Assembly: GCF_035918155.1 (NCBI RefSeq)
Contig: NZ_CP109327.1
Span: 7,874,001 to 7,938,000, forward strand
DNA from: Streptomyces sp. NBC_01591
GTDB lineage: Bacteria > Actinomycetota > Actinomycetes > Streptomycetales > Streptomycetaceae
Direction of reading: 5' to 3'
DNA: 64,000 nt
How positions within the stretch are numbered: the first letter of the stretch is position 1; every line of letters starts with the position of its first letter. The position numbers and the translations under genes were made by a program. A model generated the notes under the pieces. It was not told the origin of the DNA and made no database searches. It saw nothing but the letters and a program-made list of their open reading frames with translations. Positions 10,901 to 19,052 of the stretch are shown here, in pieces.

Positions 10901-11854
10901 GCAGGCCGGCACGGGTTCGAACTGGTGGCGGCGCCGCTCGGCGTGCTCGGCAGCACGGGCGCCGGACCGGCCGGGGCGGGCACCTCGGAGGCCACGGCGC
11001 TCGGCCTGGACCAGGACTCGGTGGTGCTGCTGGCCGGAGGGGCGCGAGGCATCACCGCACAGTTCGCCGCCGTGCTCGCCGGCACCGCACGCTGCCGTCT
11101 GGAACTGCTCGGCCGCACTCCCGCCCCGGACGGTCCGGAGGCCGAGGACACCGCGTCCGCGCGTACCCCGGCCGAGCTGCGCGCTGCACTCGCCGCCCGC
11201 GGCGGACTGAAGCCGGCCGAGATCAACCGCGCCGCCGAACTGTTGCTTGCCCAGCGGGAGATCACGGCCACCCTGACCGAAATCACCGCATTGGGCGGCC
11301 GGGCCCGCTACCGATCGGTCGACTTCCGCGAACCGGACGCGGTACTGCAGGCGGTGAAGGAGATCCATGCCGAGCACGGCCGGCTCGACGGCGTGGTGCA
11401 CGCGGCCGGTGTGATCGAGGACCGGCTCATCGCCGAGAAGAGCACGGAGTCCTTCCGACGTGTCTACGCCACGAAGGCGACCGGCGCCGACGCCCTGCTC
11501 ACCGCATTGGAGGAACTGCCCGCACCGCCCGCGTTCACCGTGCTGTTCGGCTCGATATCGGCCGTCCTGGGAAATCGCGGCCAGGTGGACTACGCGGCCG
11601 CCAACGACGCGCTGGAGACCCTCGGCGCGGCGTTCGCCGCCCGCACCGGACGGCGCGCGGTGACTGTGCACTGGGGCCCCTGGGCGCCCTCGGCCGATCA
11701 CACCGGCATGATCGGGGCCGAGCTGGCCCGGGAGTACGCCCGGCGCGGCATCCGGCTGATCGATCCGGAGGAGGGGACCGCGGCGCTGCTGCGGGAGCTC
11801 GCCTGGGGCGAGGAGTCCGCCACCGCCGTTGTCTACACCGCCTCGGGCTGGTGA
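4958..11854 (+). CDS. Multidomain lipid/polyketide synthase: NMO-NMO-KS-AT-ACP-KR
   Basis: A protein of 2298 residues. The ATG at 4958 is used because GGAG lies 4 nt upstream. Two nitronate-monooxygenase-like (PfaD/enoylreductase-type) segments come first: about 10-225, with GTECGG and WACGGIGPRTA, and about 315-650, with GSECGGHVGP and VFFAGGVHD. A ketosynthase follows at about 675-1110 (Cys858 in DAACASSL, then EAHGTGT and IGHTKCAAG). An acyltransferase (Ser1315 in GHSYGE), one ACP (Ser1737 in SIDSIKR) and a C-terminal ketoreductase (GGARGI near 2022, catalytic SIS and DYAAAN) complete it. The domain types match PUFA/heterocyst-glycolipid-like iterative synthases rather than modular type I PKS. 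TTA codons stand at residues 17 and 124, implying dependence on the bldA tRNA. The gene overlaps the next one by 4 bp. Confidence 0.92.
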   Translation: MNSAVRSEDMIIGITPLGEPDAGLTLAVCRAGGLGVLDLGPGDRRAREALAQLRRTASGRFGVRVDARCRLTPADLAPDGPHTVVLAVAAAAGEAGAAWTIAGLAARFRVLVEVTGLEDARDALRAGAHGLIARGTECGGRIGELSTFVLLQRLLAAPEVTRPVWACGGIGPRTAAAAVAGGAAGVVLDGQLALLAESALPEPVAAALRTIDGSETVVRAGHRVLLRRGPDAPRLAEGAGPQEVAALLGGRDPLTQLLPVGQDGFLAARFAERWGDVRRTVRALREAVLGAVRDDTAARALRPGSPMSRALGTRLPVAQGPMTRVSDGPAFAAAVAADGALPFLALALADGARTRTMLTEARDAVDGRPWGVGVLGFAPEDVRTAQLEAVRDVRPTHAIIAGGRPSQAQALEQDGIRTFLHVPSPGLLRQFLQAGTRRFVFEGSECGGHVGPRGSFALWEAQLAVLEDFLESHEAEDLEVFFAGGVHDERSAAMVAALAAPLTARGAAVGVLMGTAYLFTEEAVSRGAVRPLFQQQVLEAERTTLLESAPGHATRCVPSPFTAGYRDQEARLRAEGVPDRRIWEELERLNVGRLRIASKGVDRSADGCLTPVDERRQFAEGMFMAGEVAVLRSVTTTVAALHESVTTGAAEHLTRRTAQAAPTSEVREPVAPAPLDVAVVGMACMFPQAPDLPAFWANVVAGVDAVSEVPPERWDPAVHHGESTPSKWGGFLPRIPFDPLRYGIPPTSLGSTEPVQLLSLEAARRALEDAGYGYGGREFDRSRTSVVFGAEAGSDLSNAATLRAVMPSYYGRVPAGLDDQLPRLTEDSFPGMLANVISGRIANRLDLGGANYTVDAACASSLAAVDVACKELAGGTSDVVLCGGADLHNGINDYVLFSSVHALSPTGRSRAFDDSADGIALGEGIACVVLKRLADAERDGDRIYGVIKGLGSSSDGRSLGLTAPRPEGQRSALERAYRNAGVSPADVGLVEAHGTGTVVGDRTELRILSEVFTEAGAEPGGCALGSVKSQIGHTKCAAGLAGMIKTLLALYTGVRPPTLHVEKPNPAWEADTSPFVFHAEARPWAAPAEERIAGVSAFGFGGTNFHVVLAAHAGGVPPVRGLDAWPAELFVFRGRDEAATRRAMEELLTTAQPRDRSWRLQDLALSAARRSDASADPARVAIVATDVDDLVEKLRRVLADPDEHTPTRGIHRAGTGDSGGAKVAFLFPGQGSQRTGMLADLFVALPELRPYLELARVHADTLYPPAAFDDTERERQRAALTDTRVAQPALGVTGLAAHAVLTAAGVQPDMAAGHSYGELVALCAAGALTPETLLELSAERAAAILQAAQSAQGDGGDPGTMAAVSAGAEDVAQALKAASAPDSVVVANRNSPGQTVISGPTDAVDEAVRLLREAGHGAKRIPVACAFHSPLVAAASDRFAEALAARPVHAPEFPVWSNRTATPYAADGDAVRAELAAQIGAPVAFVEQIEAMYEAGARVFVEAGPGSVLTRLVGQILSDRPHRTVACEPRPGSGLRGWLDALAELAVAGLPVRAGWLLRGRDAVDAARTPAPKIPGWTVDGQLVRTADGALLTGALAPARRVTETLETTVTTNSPHSAPSDQDTLISEFLRTSREMIAAQRDVLLTYLGSAPGAQSVPSQAAPQVIQAVPQLPPAQPPMKDPEQGTPATAVEPAAVEAAGAADVQRVVLEIISERTGYPVDMIEPDLDLEADLSIDSIKRAEIAGELARRLGAGAGSDLAALDDDALEELAKARTAAAVTDWLTARMGGPAERPAVPAAVEPGPDAVTADPPGRHLLRPVLLDERADARTDPSSALAGTRWILLGDAPEVAARLASHGAEVGARARDHVLTETDGPVDGVLWLGALAGTDDLPLLPASFPVLKAALARAPRWLLAVRPADAEAPDPRTAGLRGLFRTVVHEYPQTVARIVEVADASPSALAHAVVAEAVASDRTPVVLRTAAGRHGFELVAAPLGVLGSTGAGPAGAGTSEATALGLDQDSVVLLAGGARGITAQFAAVLAGTARCRLELLGRTPAPDGPEAEDTASARTPAELRAALAARGGLKPAEINRAAELLLAQREITATLTEITALGGRARYRSVDFREPDAVLQAVKEIHAEHGRLDGVVHAAGVIEDRLIAEKSTESFRRVYATKATGADALLTALEELPAPPAFTVLFGSISAVLGNRGQVDYAAANDALETLGAAFAARTGRRAVTVHWGPWAPSADHTGMIGAELAREYARRGIRLIDPEEGTAALLRELAWGEESATAVVYTASGW

Positions 11855-14800
11855 CGGTCGTGGTGGCGCCGCCCCGACACGGTCTCAGCACCCAGGTCAT
11901 GGCCGCACGACAAGTGCCGGTGGCCATCGTCGGGATGGCGGTGCTGCTGCCGGGCGCTGCGGACCTGGATGCCTACTGGCGCAACCTGCGCGACGGCGTG
12001 GACGCGATCGGCGCGGTACCGGACGGGCGTTGGGACGCCGAGTACTACCACCCGGGCACCGCTTCCGACCCGGCCGTCGCGAACCAGGTCTACGCCCGCC
12101 GCGGCGGGTTCGTGGACGGGCTCGCGCAGGTGGAGGTCACCCGGTTCGGGATCATGCCGAACTCGGTGGCCGGTACCGAACCCGACCAGCTCATCGCCCT
12201 GCACGTGGCTTCGGCCGCCCTCGATGACGCGGGCGGCACGGATCGCCTTCCCGACCGGGGCCGGGTCGGCGTCGTTCTGGGCAGGGGCGGCTATCTCACG
12301 CCCGGCCTGGTCCGGCTCGATCAGCGAGTCCGCACGGCCAGCCAACTGCTCCGCACACTGGCGGAGTTGCTCCCGGACCTGACGGGAGACCAACTCGGAA
12401 GAGTGCGCCAGGCGTTCACCGAGCGTCTCGGTCCGGACAGCCCCGAGTCCGCGATCGGCCTGGTGCCCAATCTCGCCGCCTCCCGGGTCGCCAACCGGCT
12501 CGATCTACGCGGGCCCGCGTACACGGTGGACGCCGCCTGCGCCTCCTCACTGGTCGCCGTGGACCAGGCCGTGGGCGAACTCGCCTCCGGGCGGTGCGAC
12601 GTGATGCTCGCCGGCGGCGTCCACCACTGCCACGACATCACGCTGTGGAGCGTCTTTTCCCAGCTGCGCGCACTCTCCCCCAGCCAGCGCATCCGGCCCT
12701 TCCACCGGGACGCCGACGGCATCCTGATCGGTGAGGGGACGGGCGTTGTCGTCCTCAAGCGGCTGGCCGACGCCGAGCGTGCCGGAGACCGGATCTACGC
12801 CGTGGTCCGGGGTACCGGCGTGGCGAGCGACGGACGGGTGGCCGGTCTCATGAACCCCGAGCCCGGTGGTCAGGCGCAGGCGGTACGGCAGGCGTGGCGG
12901 GCGGCCGGACTCGACCCCGCCGAGCCGGGCTCGGTCGGCCTGCTGGAGGCGCACGGCACCGCGACCCCGGCAGGCGACAGCGCCGAACTCGCCACACTCG
13001 CCGAGGTGTTCGGCCCTGGAGACGGTGACGCGGTACTGGGTTCGGTCAAGTCGATGATCGGGCATGCCATGCCGGCCGCCGGGGTCGCCGGTCTGGTCAA
13101 GGCCGCGCTCGCCGTCCACCACCGCACACTCCTTCCGACATTGCACTGCGACGACCCGCACCCCGCCCTGGCCCGCACCCGGTTCCGCACACTGGAGAAG
13201 GCCGCCGACTGGGAGACCACCGCGCACAGGCCCGTTCGCCGGGCCGCGGTCAACGCGTTCGGCTTCGGCGGGATCAACGCGCATGTGGTGCTGGAGGAGG
13301 CCCCGGGCGTGCGCAGGTCCCGCGCGAGCATGCCGGCCCGCCCGGTCCTTGAGGTCGCCGAACCCGAGCACGTCCTGCTGCTCGCGGCCGACTCCCCGGC
13401 GCGCCTCGCCGCCCTGCTGGACGCCGACGACGACACCGTACGGGCTGCCGGCCTCGCCCCCGGCCACCCGCACCCGGAGGCGGGCCCCGCCCGTATCGGC
13501 ATCGTCGACCCGACCGCCAAACGGCTCGCTCTGGCCCGCCGCGCGGTCGCCCGGCAGCGAGGATGGCACGGACGCGGTGACGTCTGGTTCCGGCCGAACC
13601 CCCTCCTGGGCGCCGGCCACGGCGGACTGGCATTCCTGTTCCCGGGTCTGGAGGGCGAGTTCACCCCGCAGGTCGACGACGTGGCCGCCCGTTTCGGTCT
13701 GCGTGCCCCCGCAGTCGACGGAAACCGGACCGGCGACGTGGGCCGGCACGGTTTCGGCGTGGTCGCCGTCGGCCGCCTCCTCGACGCGGCGCTGCGCCGC
13801 AGTGGGATCGTGCCGGACGCGGTCGCCGGACACAGCGTCGGCGAGTGGACGGCCATGGCGGCGGCCGGGCTGTATTCCGGGGACGAGGTCGACGCGTTCA
13901 TGGCCGCCTTCGACCCCGCCTCGGTGACGGTCCCCGGTCTCGCCTTCGGCGCGATCGGCGCCTCCGCCGAGCACGTCCTGGCCGCCCTGCGCGACGAGGG
14001 CGGGAGCCGGGCGGGCCTGGTCCTCTCCCACGACAACTCACCCGGTCAGTCGATGGTGTGCGGTCCGCAGGCGGCGGTGGAGGACTTCGTACGGGCGCGT
14101 CGCGCCCAGGGCGTCCTCAGCCAGGTTCTGCCGTTTCGCTCAGGCTTCCACACGCCGATGCTGCGCCCCCATCTCGGACCGATCGAGGAGGCCGCCCGCC
14201 GGTTCCGGCTGCATCCGCCGCACACCCCGCTCTGGTCGGGCACGACCGCCGCGCCGTTCCCCGAGGACGAGACGGGGATCCGGGCTCTTTTCGTCCGGCA
14301 TCTGCTGGAACCCGTGCGGTTCCGGCAGCTGACCGAGGCCCTGAACGCGGCCGGTCACCGGGTGTTCGTCCAGGTCGGGCCCGGTCAGCTCGGCTCCCTC
14401 GTGAGCGACACCCTGGGCGGTCGCGACCACCTGGTGGTCGCCGCCAACTCGCCCCACCGCACCGGCCTCGCCCAGTTGCGCCGGGTGGCCACCGCGCTGT
14501 GGACGGCGGGTTCGACGGTGGCGCCCTCCTTGCAACCCGTCGAGGCGGCGACCACGTATCGACGGCCACCGGTGCGACTGGACTTGAGCGGTGCTCTGGT
14601 GTCCCTCTCGCCCCAGCGGCTCCCCGCGCTGCGGGCCGAGCTGCGGGCGCCCGCGTGTGCGCCGGTCCCGGTCGGCTCGTCGCCCCTGGACTCACTCGCC
14701 GAGAGCTCCCCGGTGGCCGCCGAACTGAGCGCCCTGCTGAGCGAGACTGCGGACACGGCAGCCGCCCTCATGTCCGCGAGGGCGAGGACGTCTGAGCCGG

Positions 14801-16377
14801 CCCCGTCCGCCGGGTCGCGGCACACGACCGTCCACGTCTCGACCGACACCATGCCCTACCTCCTGGACCACTGCTTCTTCCCTCAGCGGCCAGGCTGGCC
14901 CGAAGTCGCCGACCGGTGGCCGGTCGTCCCGGCCACGACGATCGTGCAGCACATCGTGGACGCCGCGCAGAAGACGGTCCCCGGCGGGCTGCCGGTCGCC
15001 GTGCACGGCGCGCGGTTCGACGAGTGGCTCACCGCCACCCCGGCCGTCGACGTGCCCGTGACCGTGACGCCGAAGGGCGCGGGCCTTCTCGCCGTCTCCT
15101 TCGGCCCGCGGGCCCGCGCCACCGTGGAGCTCGCCGCCGCGTACCCCGCCCCGCCCCCCGCTCCATGGGCCACCGATCCCGGAACCGAGCACGCCCCCGA
15201 CCACACCGCTGCCCAGCTCTACGCCGAGCGCTGGATGTTCCACGGCCCGGCGTTCCAGGGCGTCAGCGAACTCACCGCGATCGGCGACCGCCATGTGCGC
15301 GGACGTCTCACCACCCCTTCCGCGCCCGGCGCGCTGCTGGACAACGTCGGCCAGATCCTCGGCTACTGGATCATGGCGACCCGTTCCGAGCGCACTGTCG
15401 TGTTCCCGGTCGGGATGCGGGAGATGCGGTTCTACGGGCCGCATCCGGCGCCGGGCACAGAGGTGGAATGTCTGGTGCGCGTCACCTCGCTCACCGACGC
15501 CTTTCTGGAGGCCGACGTACAGCTGAGGGCCGGGGGCACCGTGTGGGCGGAGCTGTACGGCTGGCAGGACCGCCGCTTCGACAACGACCCGCAGACCCGG
15601 CCCGTCGAGCGCTTCCCGGATCGCAACACCCTGTCCGAGCCGCGCCCCGGCGGCTGGCGGCTGCTGCACGAGAGGTGGCCGGACCTGGCGTCCCGGGAGC
15701 TGATCATGCGTAACTCCCTGGGCAGTGCGGAGCGCGCGGAGTACGCGCGGCACGCGCCACGCGGGCGCCGGCAGTGGCTGCTGGGGCGCATCGCGGTCAA
15801 GGACTCGGTGCGGCAGTGGCTGTGGGACCACGGCGAGGGCCCCGTCTTCCCGGCGGAACTGCGGGTGCACAACGACGAGACGGGCCGTCCGTACGTCACC
15901 GGCGTGCACGGGCGGGTCCTGCCCCCGTTGGACGTCTCGCTGGCCCACTGCGCGGAGGCGGCCGTCGCGATCGTCCGACCGCACCGGACCGGCCCCGGCC
16001 CCGGCATCGACATCGAGGAGGTCACCGATCGCACCCCGCAGGCCCTCGCCGCCGTCCTCGACGGGGACGAGCTGCGGCTGCTGCACCGCCTGTCGGCCGA
16101 CACCGGCGAGAGCGAGGCCCTGTGGTTCACCCGTTTCTGGGCGGCCAAGGAGTCCGTCGCGAAGGCGGAGGGCACCGGATTCGGCGGCCGGCCACGGGAC
16201 TTCACCGTGCTCGACGCGACACCGGCCGGCGACCGGCTGACCGTCGCGGGCCGCCTGGAACGCGCCTACACCGTGCACTGCGTGCCGGCCACCAACCCGC
16301 CCCGGCTGCCGGAGCGCGCGTACGCAGTGGCATGGACGACCGGAAACCTGACCGCTAAGGAGTACGACGCCCGATGA
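11851..16377 (+). CDS. Multidomain synthase: KS-AT-DH-phosphopantetheinyl transferase
   Basis: A protein of 1508 residues, starting at the GTG inside the GTGA overlap with the previous gene. A ketosynthase comes first (Cys230 in DAACASSL, EAHGTAT, IGHAMPAAG), so it looks catalytic rather than a chain-length factor. An acyltransferase follows (Ser662 in GHSVGEW), then a hotdog dehydratase region with LLDHCFF (His1007) and a later GALLDN aspartate. At the C-terminus sits a Sfp-type 4'-phosphopantetheinyl transferase (DIEEV near 1387 and WAAKESVAKA near 1430). The PPTase can be expected to prime the ACP of the first protein and the free ACP that follows. The arrangement recalls PfaC/PfaE functions merged in one chain. 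The 3' end overlaps the ACP gene by 4 bp. Confidence 0.92.
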   Translation: MTVVVAPPRHGLSTQVMAARQVPVAIVGMAVLLPGAADLDAYWRNLRDGVDAIGAVPDGRWDAEYYHPGTASDPAVANQVYARRGGFVDGLAQVEVTRFGIMPNSVAGTEPDQLIALHVASAALDDAGGTDRLPDRGRVGVVLGRGGYLTPGLVRLDQRVRTASQLLRTLAELLPDLTGDQLGRVRQAFTERLGPDSPESAIGLVPNLAASRVANRLDLRGPAYTVDAACASSLVAVDQAVGELASGRCDVMLAGGVHHCHDITLWSVFSQLRALSPSQRIRPFHRDADGILIGEGTGVVVLKRLADAERAGDRIYAVVRGTGVASDGRVAGLMNPEPGGQAQAVRQAWRAAGLDPAEPGSVGLLEAHGTATPAGDSAELATLAEVFGPGDGDAVLGSVKSMIGHAMPAAGVAGLVKAALAVHHRTLLPTLHCDDPHPALARTRFRTLEKAADWETTAHRPVRRAAVNAFGFGGINAHVVLEEAPGVRRSRASMPARPVLEVAEPEHVLLLAADSPARLAALLDADDDTVRAAGLAPGHPHPEAGPARIGIVDPTAKRLALARRAVARQRGWHGRGDVWFRPNPLLGAGHGGLAFLFPGLEGEFTPQVDDVAARFGLRAPAVDGNRTGDVGRHGFGVVAVGRLLDAALRRSGIVPDAVAGHSVGEWTAMAAAGLYSGDEVDAFMAAFDPASVTVPGLAFGAIGASAEHVLAALRDEGGSRAGLVLSHDNSPGQSMVCGPQAAVEDFVRARRAQGVLSQVLPFRSGFHTPMLRPHLGPIEEAARRFRLHPPHTPLWSGTTAAPFPEDETGIRALFVRHLLEPVRFRQLTEALNAAGHRVFVQVGPGQLGSLVSDTLGGRDHLVVAANSPHRTGLAQLRRVATALWTAGSTVAPSLQPVEAATTYRRPPVRLDLSGALVSLSPQRLPALRAELRAPACAPVPVGSSPLDSLAESSPVAAELSALLSETADTAAALMSARARTSEPAPSAGSRHTTVHVSTDTMPYLLDHCFFPQRPGWPEVADRWPVVPATTIVQHIVDAAQKTVPGGLPVAVHGARFDEWLTATPAVDVPVTVTPKGAGLLAVSFGPRARATVELAAAYPAPPPAPWATDPGTEHAPDHTAAQLYAERWMFHGPAFQGVSELTAIGDRHVRGRLTTPSAPGALLDNVGQILGYWIMATRSERTVVFPVGMREMRFYGPHPAPGTEVECLVRVTSLTDAFLEADVQLRAGGTVWAELYGWQDRRFDNDPQTRPVERFPDRNTLSEPRPGGWRLLHERWPDLASRELIMRNSLGSAERAEYARHAPRGRRQWLLGRIAVKDSVRQWLWDHGEGPVFPAELRVHNDETGRPYVTGVHGRVLPPLDVSLAHCAEAAVAIVRPHRTGPGPGIDIEEVTDRTPQALAAVLDGDELRLLHRLSADTGESEALWFTRFWAAKESVAKAEGTGFGGRPRDFTVLDATPAGDRLTVAGRLERAYTVHCVPATNPPRLPERAYAVAWTTGNLTAKEYDAR

Positions 16378-16700
16378 CAGCTCCCACCCCCCGTATCCCC
16401 GTCACCGCCGACGAGGAGTCCGTCCTCGCCGACCTCACCGGCATGCTGGCGCGGCTCCTGGAGGACGAGTACGGCCTCGACGACGTCGAGATCGGCATGA
16501 GGACGACCTTCAACCGTGACCTGGAGCTGGAGAGCATCGACCTCGTCACCCTGGCCGGGCTGCTCCAGGAGCGGTACGGGGACCGGGTCAACTTCGCAGA
16601 GTTCCTGGCCGGTATGGAGTTCGACGAGATCATCGAGCTGACCGTCGGACGGCTGGTCGAGTACGTCGTGACCAGTCTGAAGGCCGGGGAGGCGAGCTGA
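16374..16700 (+). CDS. Free-standing acyl carrier protein
   Basis: A 108-residue acidic carrier protein. Ser54 in LELESIDLV is the predicted phosphopantetheine site, and the surrounding helices match PP-binding domains. The start ATG overlaps the previous stop (ATGA), so it is translationally coupled to the PPTase-bearing synthase that probably activates it. It may hold a starter unit or pass the finished acyl chain to a tailoring enzyme. Confidence 0.9.
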   Translation: MTAPTPRIPVTADEESVLADLTGMLARLLEDEYGLDDVEIGMRTTFNRDLELESIDLVTLAGLLQERYGDRVNFAEFLAGMEFDEIIELTVGRLVEYVVTSLKAGEAS

Positions 16701-16703
16701 GCC

Positions 16704-17531
16704 ATGGTGATGGTCGACACCGGCGCCGTCCGGTTGCACGTACAGCGGATCGGTCCCCGGGAGGGCCGGCCGGCCATCGCCACCGTGGTGCTGGTGCACG
16801 GTCTGCTCACCGACAGCCTGGCCAGCTACTACTTCACCGTCGCGCCCGCGTTCGCGGCCGCCGGTCTCGATGTCGTCATGTACGACCTGCGCGGCCACGG
16901 GCGCAGTGAACGCCCTGCCGAGGGCTACACGGTCGAGCACAACATCGACGACCTGGAGGCGCTGCTCGACCGGCTGGCGGTGACCGGTCCGGTGCATCTG
17001 GTCGGCAACTCCTTCGGTGGCACGATCGCGTTCGGCTTCGCGGCCCGGCGCCCCGAGCGGGCGGCGAGCGTCAGTCTCATCGAGTCCGAACCGGCCACCG
17101 CCGCCTGGGCGGAGAAGCTGGGGGGCATCCTGGACCGCGTCGTGACCCAGCTCGCCCACAACGAGCCCGACGCGATCGCCTGGATCAGCACCCACCGCGG
17201 GCACAACACCGCGCGCCTGGCCAAGGGTGCGGCCCGACTGGCCCGTGACACCACCCTCGGCCGGGACATCCCGGCCAGCAGCGCCCTGACGGCCGGCCAG
17301 ATCGCGGCAGTGCGCTGTCCGGTGCTCGGCCTGTACGGCGGCGACTCCGATCTCGCCGAACTCGCGCCCTGGCTGGCGTCAGCGCTTCCGGACTGCCGGA
17401 CCGTGGTGATCCCGGGGCACGAGCACTCGGTCCTGGTGGAGGCCTCCGGGACGGTCGGCGGGCACATCCTGGCGCTCGTCGAGGAGGCCGGCCGCACCAC
17501 AGGGCGGGTGGCGGCGGAGGTGGCCGGGTGA
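16704..17531 (+). CDS. Alpha/beta hydrolase of the lipid cluster
   Basis: A 275-residue alpha/beta hydrolase. The oxyanion segment is VLVHGLLTD, the nucleophile elbow is GNSFGG, a late acid lies in YGGDSDL, and the catalytic histidine lies in PGHEHSVL. A strong GGGGAGG lies upstream of the ATG; a second ATG two codons later is also possible. Neither synthase has a thioesterase domain, so chain release or editing is the likely role, though that is inference. It overlaps the glycosyltransferase start by 4 bp. Confidence 0.85.
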   Translation: MVMVDTGAVRLHVQRIGPREGRPAIATVVLVHGLLTDSLASYYFTVAPAFAAAGLDVVMYDLRGHGRSERPAEGYTVEHNIDDLEALLDRLAVTGPVHLVGNSFGGTIAFGFAARRPERAASVSLIESEPATAAWAEKLGGILDRVVTQLAHNEPDAIAWISTHRGHNTARLAKGAARLARDTTLGRDIPASSALTAGQIAAVRCPVLGLYGGDSDLAELAPWLASALPDCRTVVIPGHEHSVLVEASGTVGGHILALVEEAGRTTGRVAAEVAG

Positions 17532-18724
17532 GCCGCTTCCTCTTCGTCGTTCCGCCCCTGGTCGGGCACATCAACCCGACCGTCGGTGTCGCCGCCGAAC
17601 TCGTCGCGTCAGGACATGCGGTGGCGTGGGTGTGTCCCGATCCGGCGCTGGTCAGCCGACTCGCGGGCCCCGGGGCCGGGCCCGTCATGGCGTGCGCCGG
17701 GGCGCCGCAAGGTGAGCGGCCGGCGGAGCTGCGCGGTCCGGAGGCGCTGAAGTTCCTGTGGGAGCGGTATCTGCTGCCGCTGGCCGAGGCGATGGCCCCG
17801 GGTGTCCGGGCCGCTGTCGAGGCGTTCCGGCCGGACGTCGTCGTCGCCGACCAGCAGGCATTCGCGGGCGCGCTGATCGCGGAGCGGCTGGGCCTGCCGT
17901 GGGCGACCTCGGCGACCACGTCGGCCGAGTTCACCGACCCCCTCGCCGGGCTTCCCAAGGTCGGCCAGTGGTTGCAGCGGCGGCTGGGCGCGCTCCGGGA
18001 GGCCGTCGGGGATCCGGCGGGCACGGCCGACCCCCGCTTCTCACCGCATCTCGTCCTCGCTTTCAGCACACCTGAGTTGGCGGGTTCGGCGCACGACGGG
18101 GTCTGCTGGGTCGGTCCGTCGATCACGGCGCGTCCGTCCACCGCCGCCTTCCCGTGGGAATGGATCGACGCCGGCCGCACCACCGTCCTGGTCACATTGG
18201 GCACGGCGAACACCGATGTCGGCGGCCGGTTCCTCGACGTGTGCCGGAGCGCGCTGCGGGAGCGGGCCGACCGGGTGCAGGCGGTGATCGTCGATCCCGG
18301 TGGCGTGCTCTCGGCGCGGGACGGCGACAAGGATGTGCTGATCGTGCCGTCCGTGCCGCAACTCTCCCTTCTGGAAAGAGGCGTTGGCGCAGTCGTCTGC
18401 CATGCCGGCCACAACAGTGTGTGCGAGGCGCTGTGGCACGGGGTTCCACTTGTGGTGGCTCCCATCCGCGATGACCAGCCGGTGGTGGCCGGACAGGTCG
18501 TGGACGCCGGGGCAGGGGTGCGGGTGCGGTTCGGGCGGGTCACGGTCCAGAAGCTGGTCTCGGCGGTCGACTCCGTCCTGGACGACACCGGATACCGCGT
18601 CGAGGCCCACCGGATCCGTACGGCGTTCCGTTCCGCGGGCGGGGCCCGTGCCGCCGCGCTCCGGCTCGGCGAACTGGACGAGTCCTTCCGGAAGCCTGCG
18701 GGCATGAAGGGAGGATGCTCGTGA
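17528..18724 (+). CDS. UGT/MGT-type glycosyltransferase (GT1-like)
   Basis: A 398-residue protein with the GT-B fold pattern of macrolide-type and UDP-type glycosyltransferases. The N-terminal strand and turn FLFVVPPLVGHINPT begin the acceptor domain. The donor-binding signature near residue 300 reads HAGHNSVCEALWHGVPLV, followed by PIRDDQPVVAGQV. It starts at the GTG of a GTGA overlap with the hydrolase gene, so it is part of the same translation unit. Context suggests it attaches a sugar to the lipid made by the two synthases, giving a glycolipid or hydroxy-lipid glycoside. Confidence 0.88.
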   Translation: MSRFLFVVPPLVGHINPTVGVAAELVASGHAVAWVCPDPALVSRLAGPGAGPVMACAGAPQGERPAELRGPEALKFLWERYLLPLAEAMAPGVRAAVEAFRPDVVVADQQAFAGALIAERLGLPWATSATTSAEFTDPLAGLPKVGQWLQRRLGALREAVGDPAGTADPRFSPHLVLAFSTPELAGSAHDGVCWVGPSITARPSTAAFPWEWIDAGRTTVLVTLGTANTDVGGRFLDVCRSALRERADRVQAVIVDPGGVLSARDGDKDVLIVPSVPQLSLLERGVGAVVCHAGHNSVCEALWHGVPLVVAPIRDDQPVVAGQVVDAGAGVRVRFGRVTVQKLVSAVDSVLDDTGYRVEAHRIRTAFRSAGGARAAALRLGELDESFRKPAGMKGGCS

Positions 18725-18727
18725 TCA

Positions 18728-18928
18728 TCTGTGACGGCGAAGCCGGACACCACGGCGACCGCACTCCACAGCCCAGCCGGTCGTCGTCGAGCACTTCCGC
18801 CTCGAACCCGAAGATCTCCTCGACCGCGTACTCACCGGCCCAGTCGCCCACCCTCCGCAGCGGGGCGCGCGCGGTCAGCCGGTTGGCCCTCAGTGTCTCG
18901 ACGATCTCGCTGTGCGTCAGGTGAGCAA
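18728..18928 (-). other. Coding-like patch on the reverse strand
   Basis: Between the glycosyltransferase and methyltransferase genes, the reverse strand reads without stops with clean GC3-rich codons (for example IVETLRANRLTARAPLRR, then DWAGEYAVEEIFGFEAEVLD). No family is recognised and no start or end can be fixed. It may be a fragment of an inverted gene. The forward strand has no convincing reading here. Confidence 0.35.
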
Positions 18929-19052
18929 TGTCGCGGCCCGGGAAGGCTCCGCCATCTCCCACCCGAGCGGCCACGACTTCGACAGACACTCTCGCGCACT
19001 GCGAATCAGCCGATGCAACGCCACGACGTACGGCAACAGCCAGGGAGTTCAG

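Noticed and set aside
7904..11701. Reverse-strand open frame of more than 1200 codons opposite the lipid synthase
   Set aside because: No domain signals, and it mirrors the third-position GC of the forward synthase; typical antisense artefact.
18912..19052. Upstream ATG for the methyltransferase
   Set aside because: It adds 47 residues of irregular composition with no ribosome site; GGGAG precedes the ATG at 19053.
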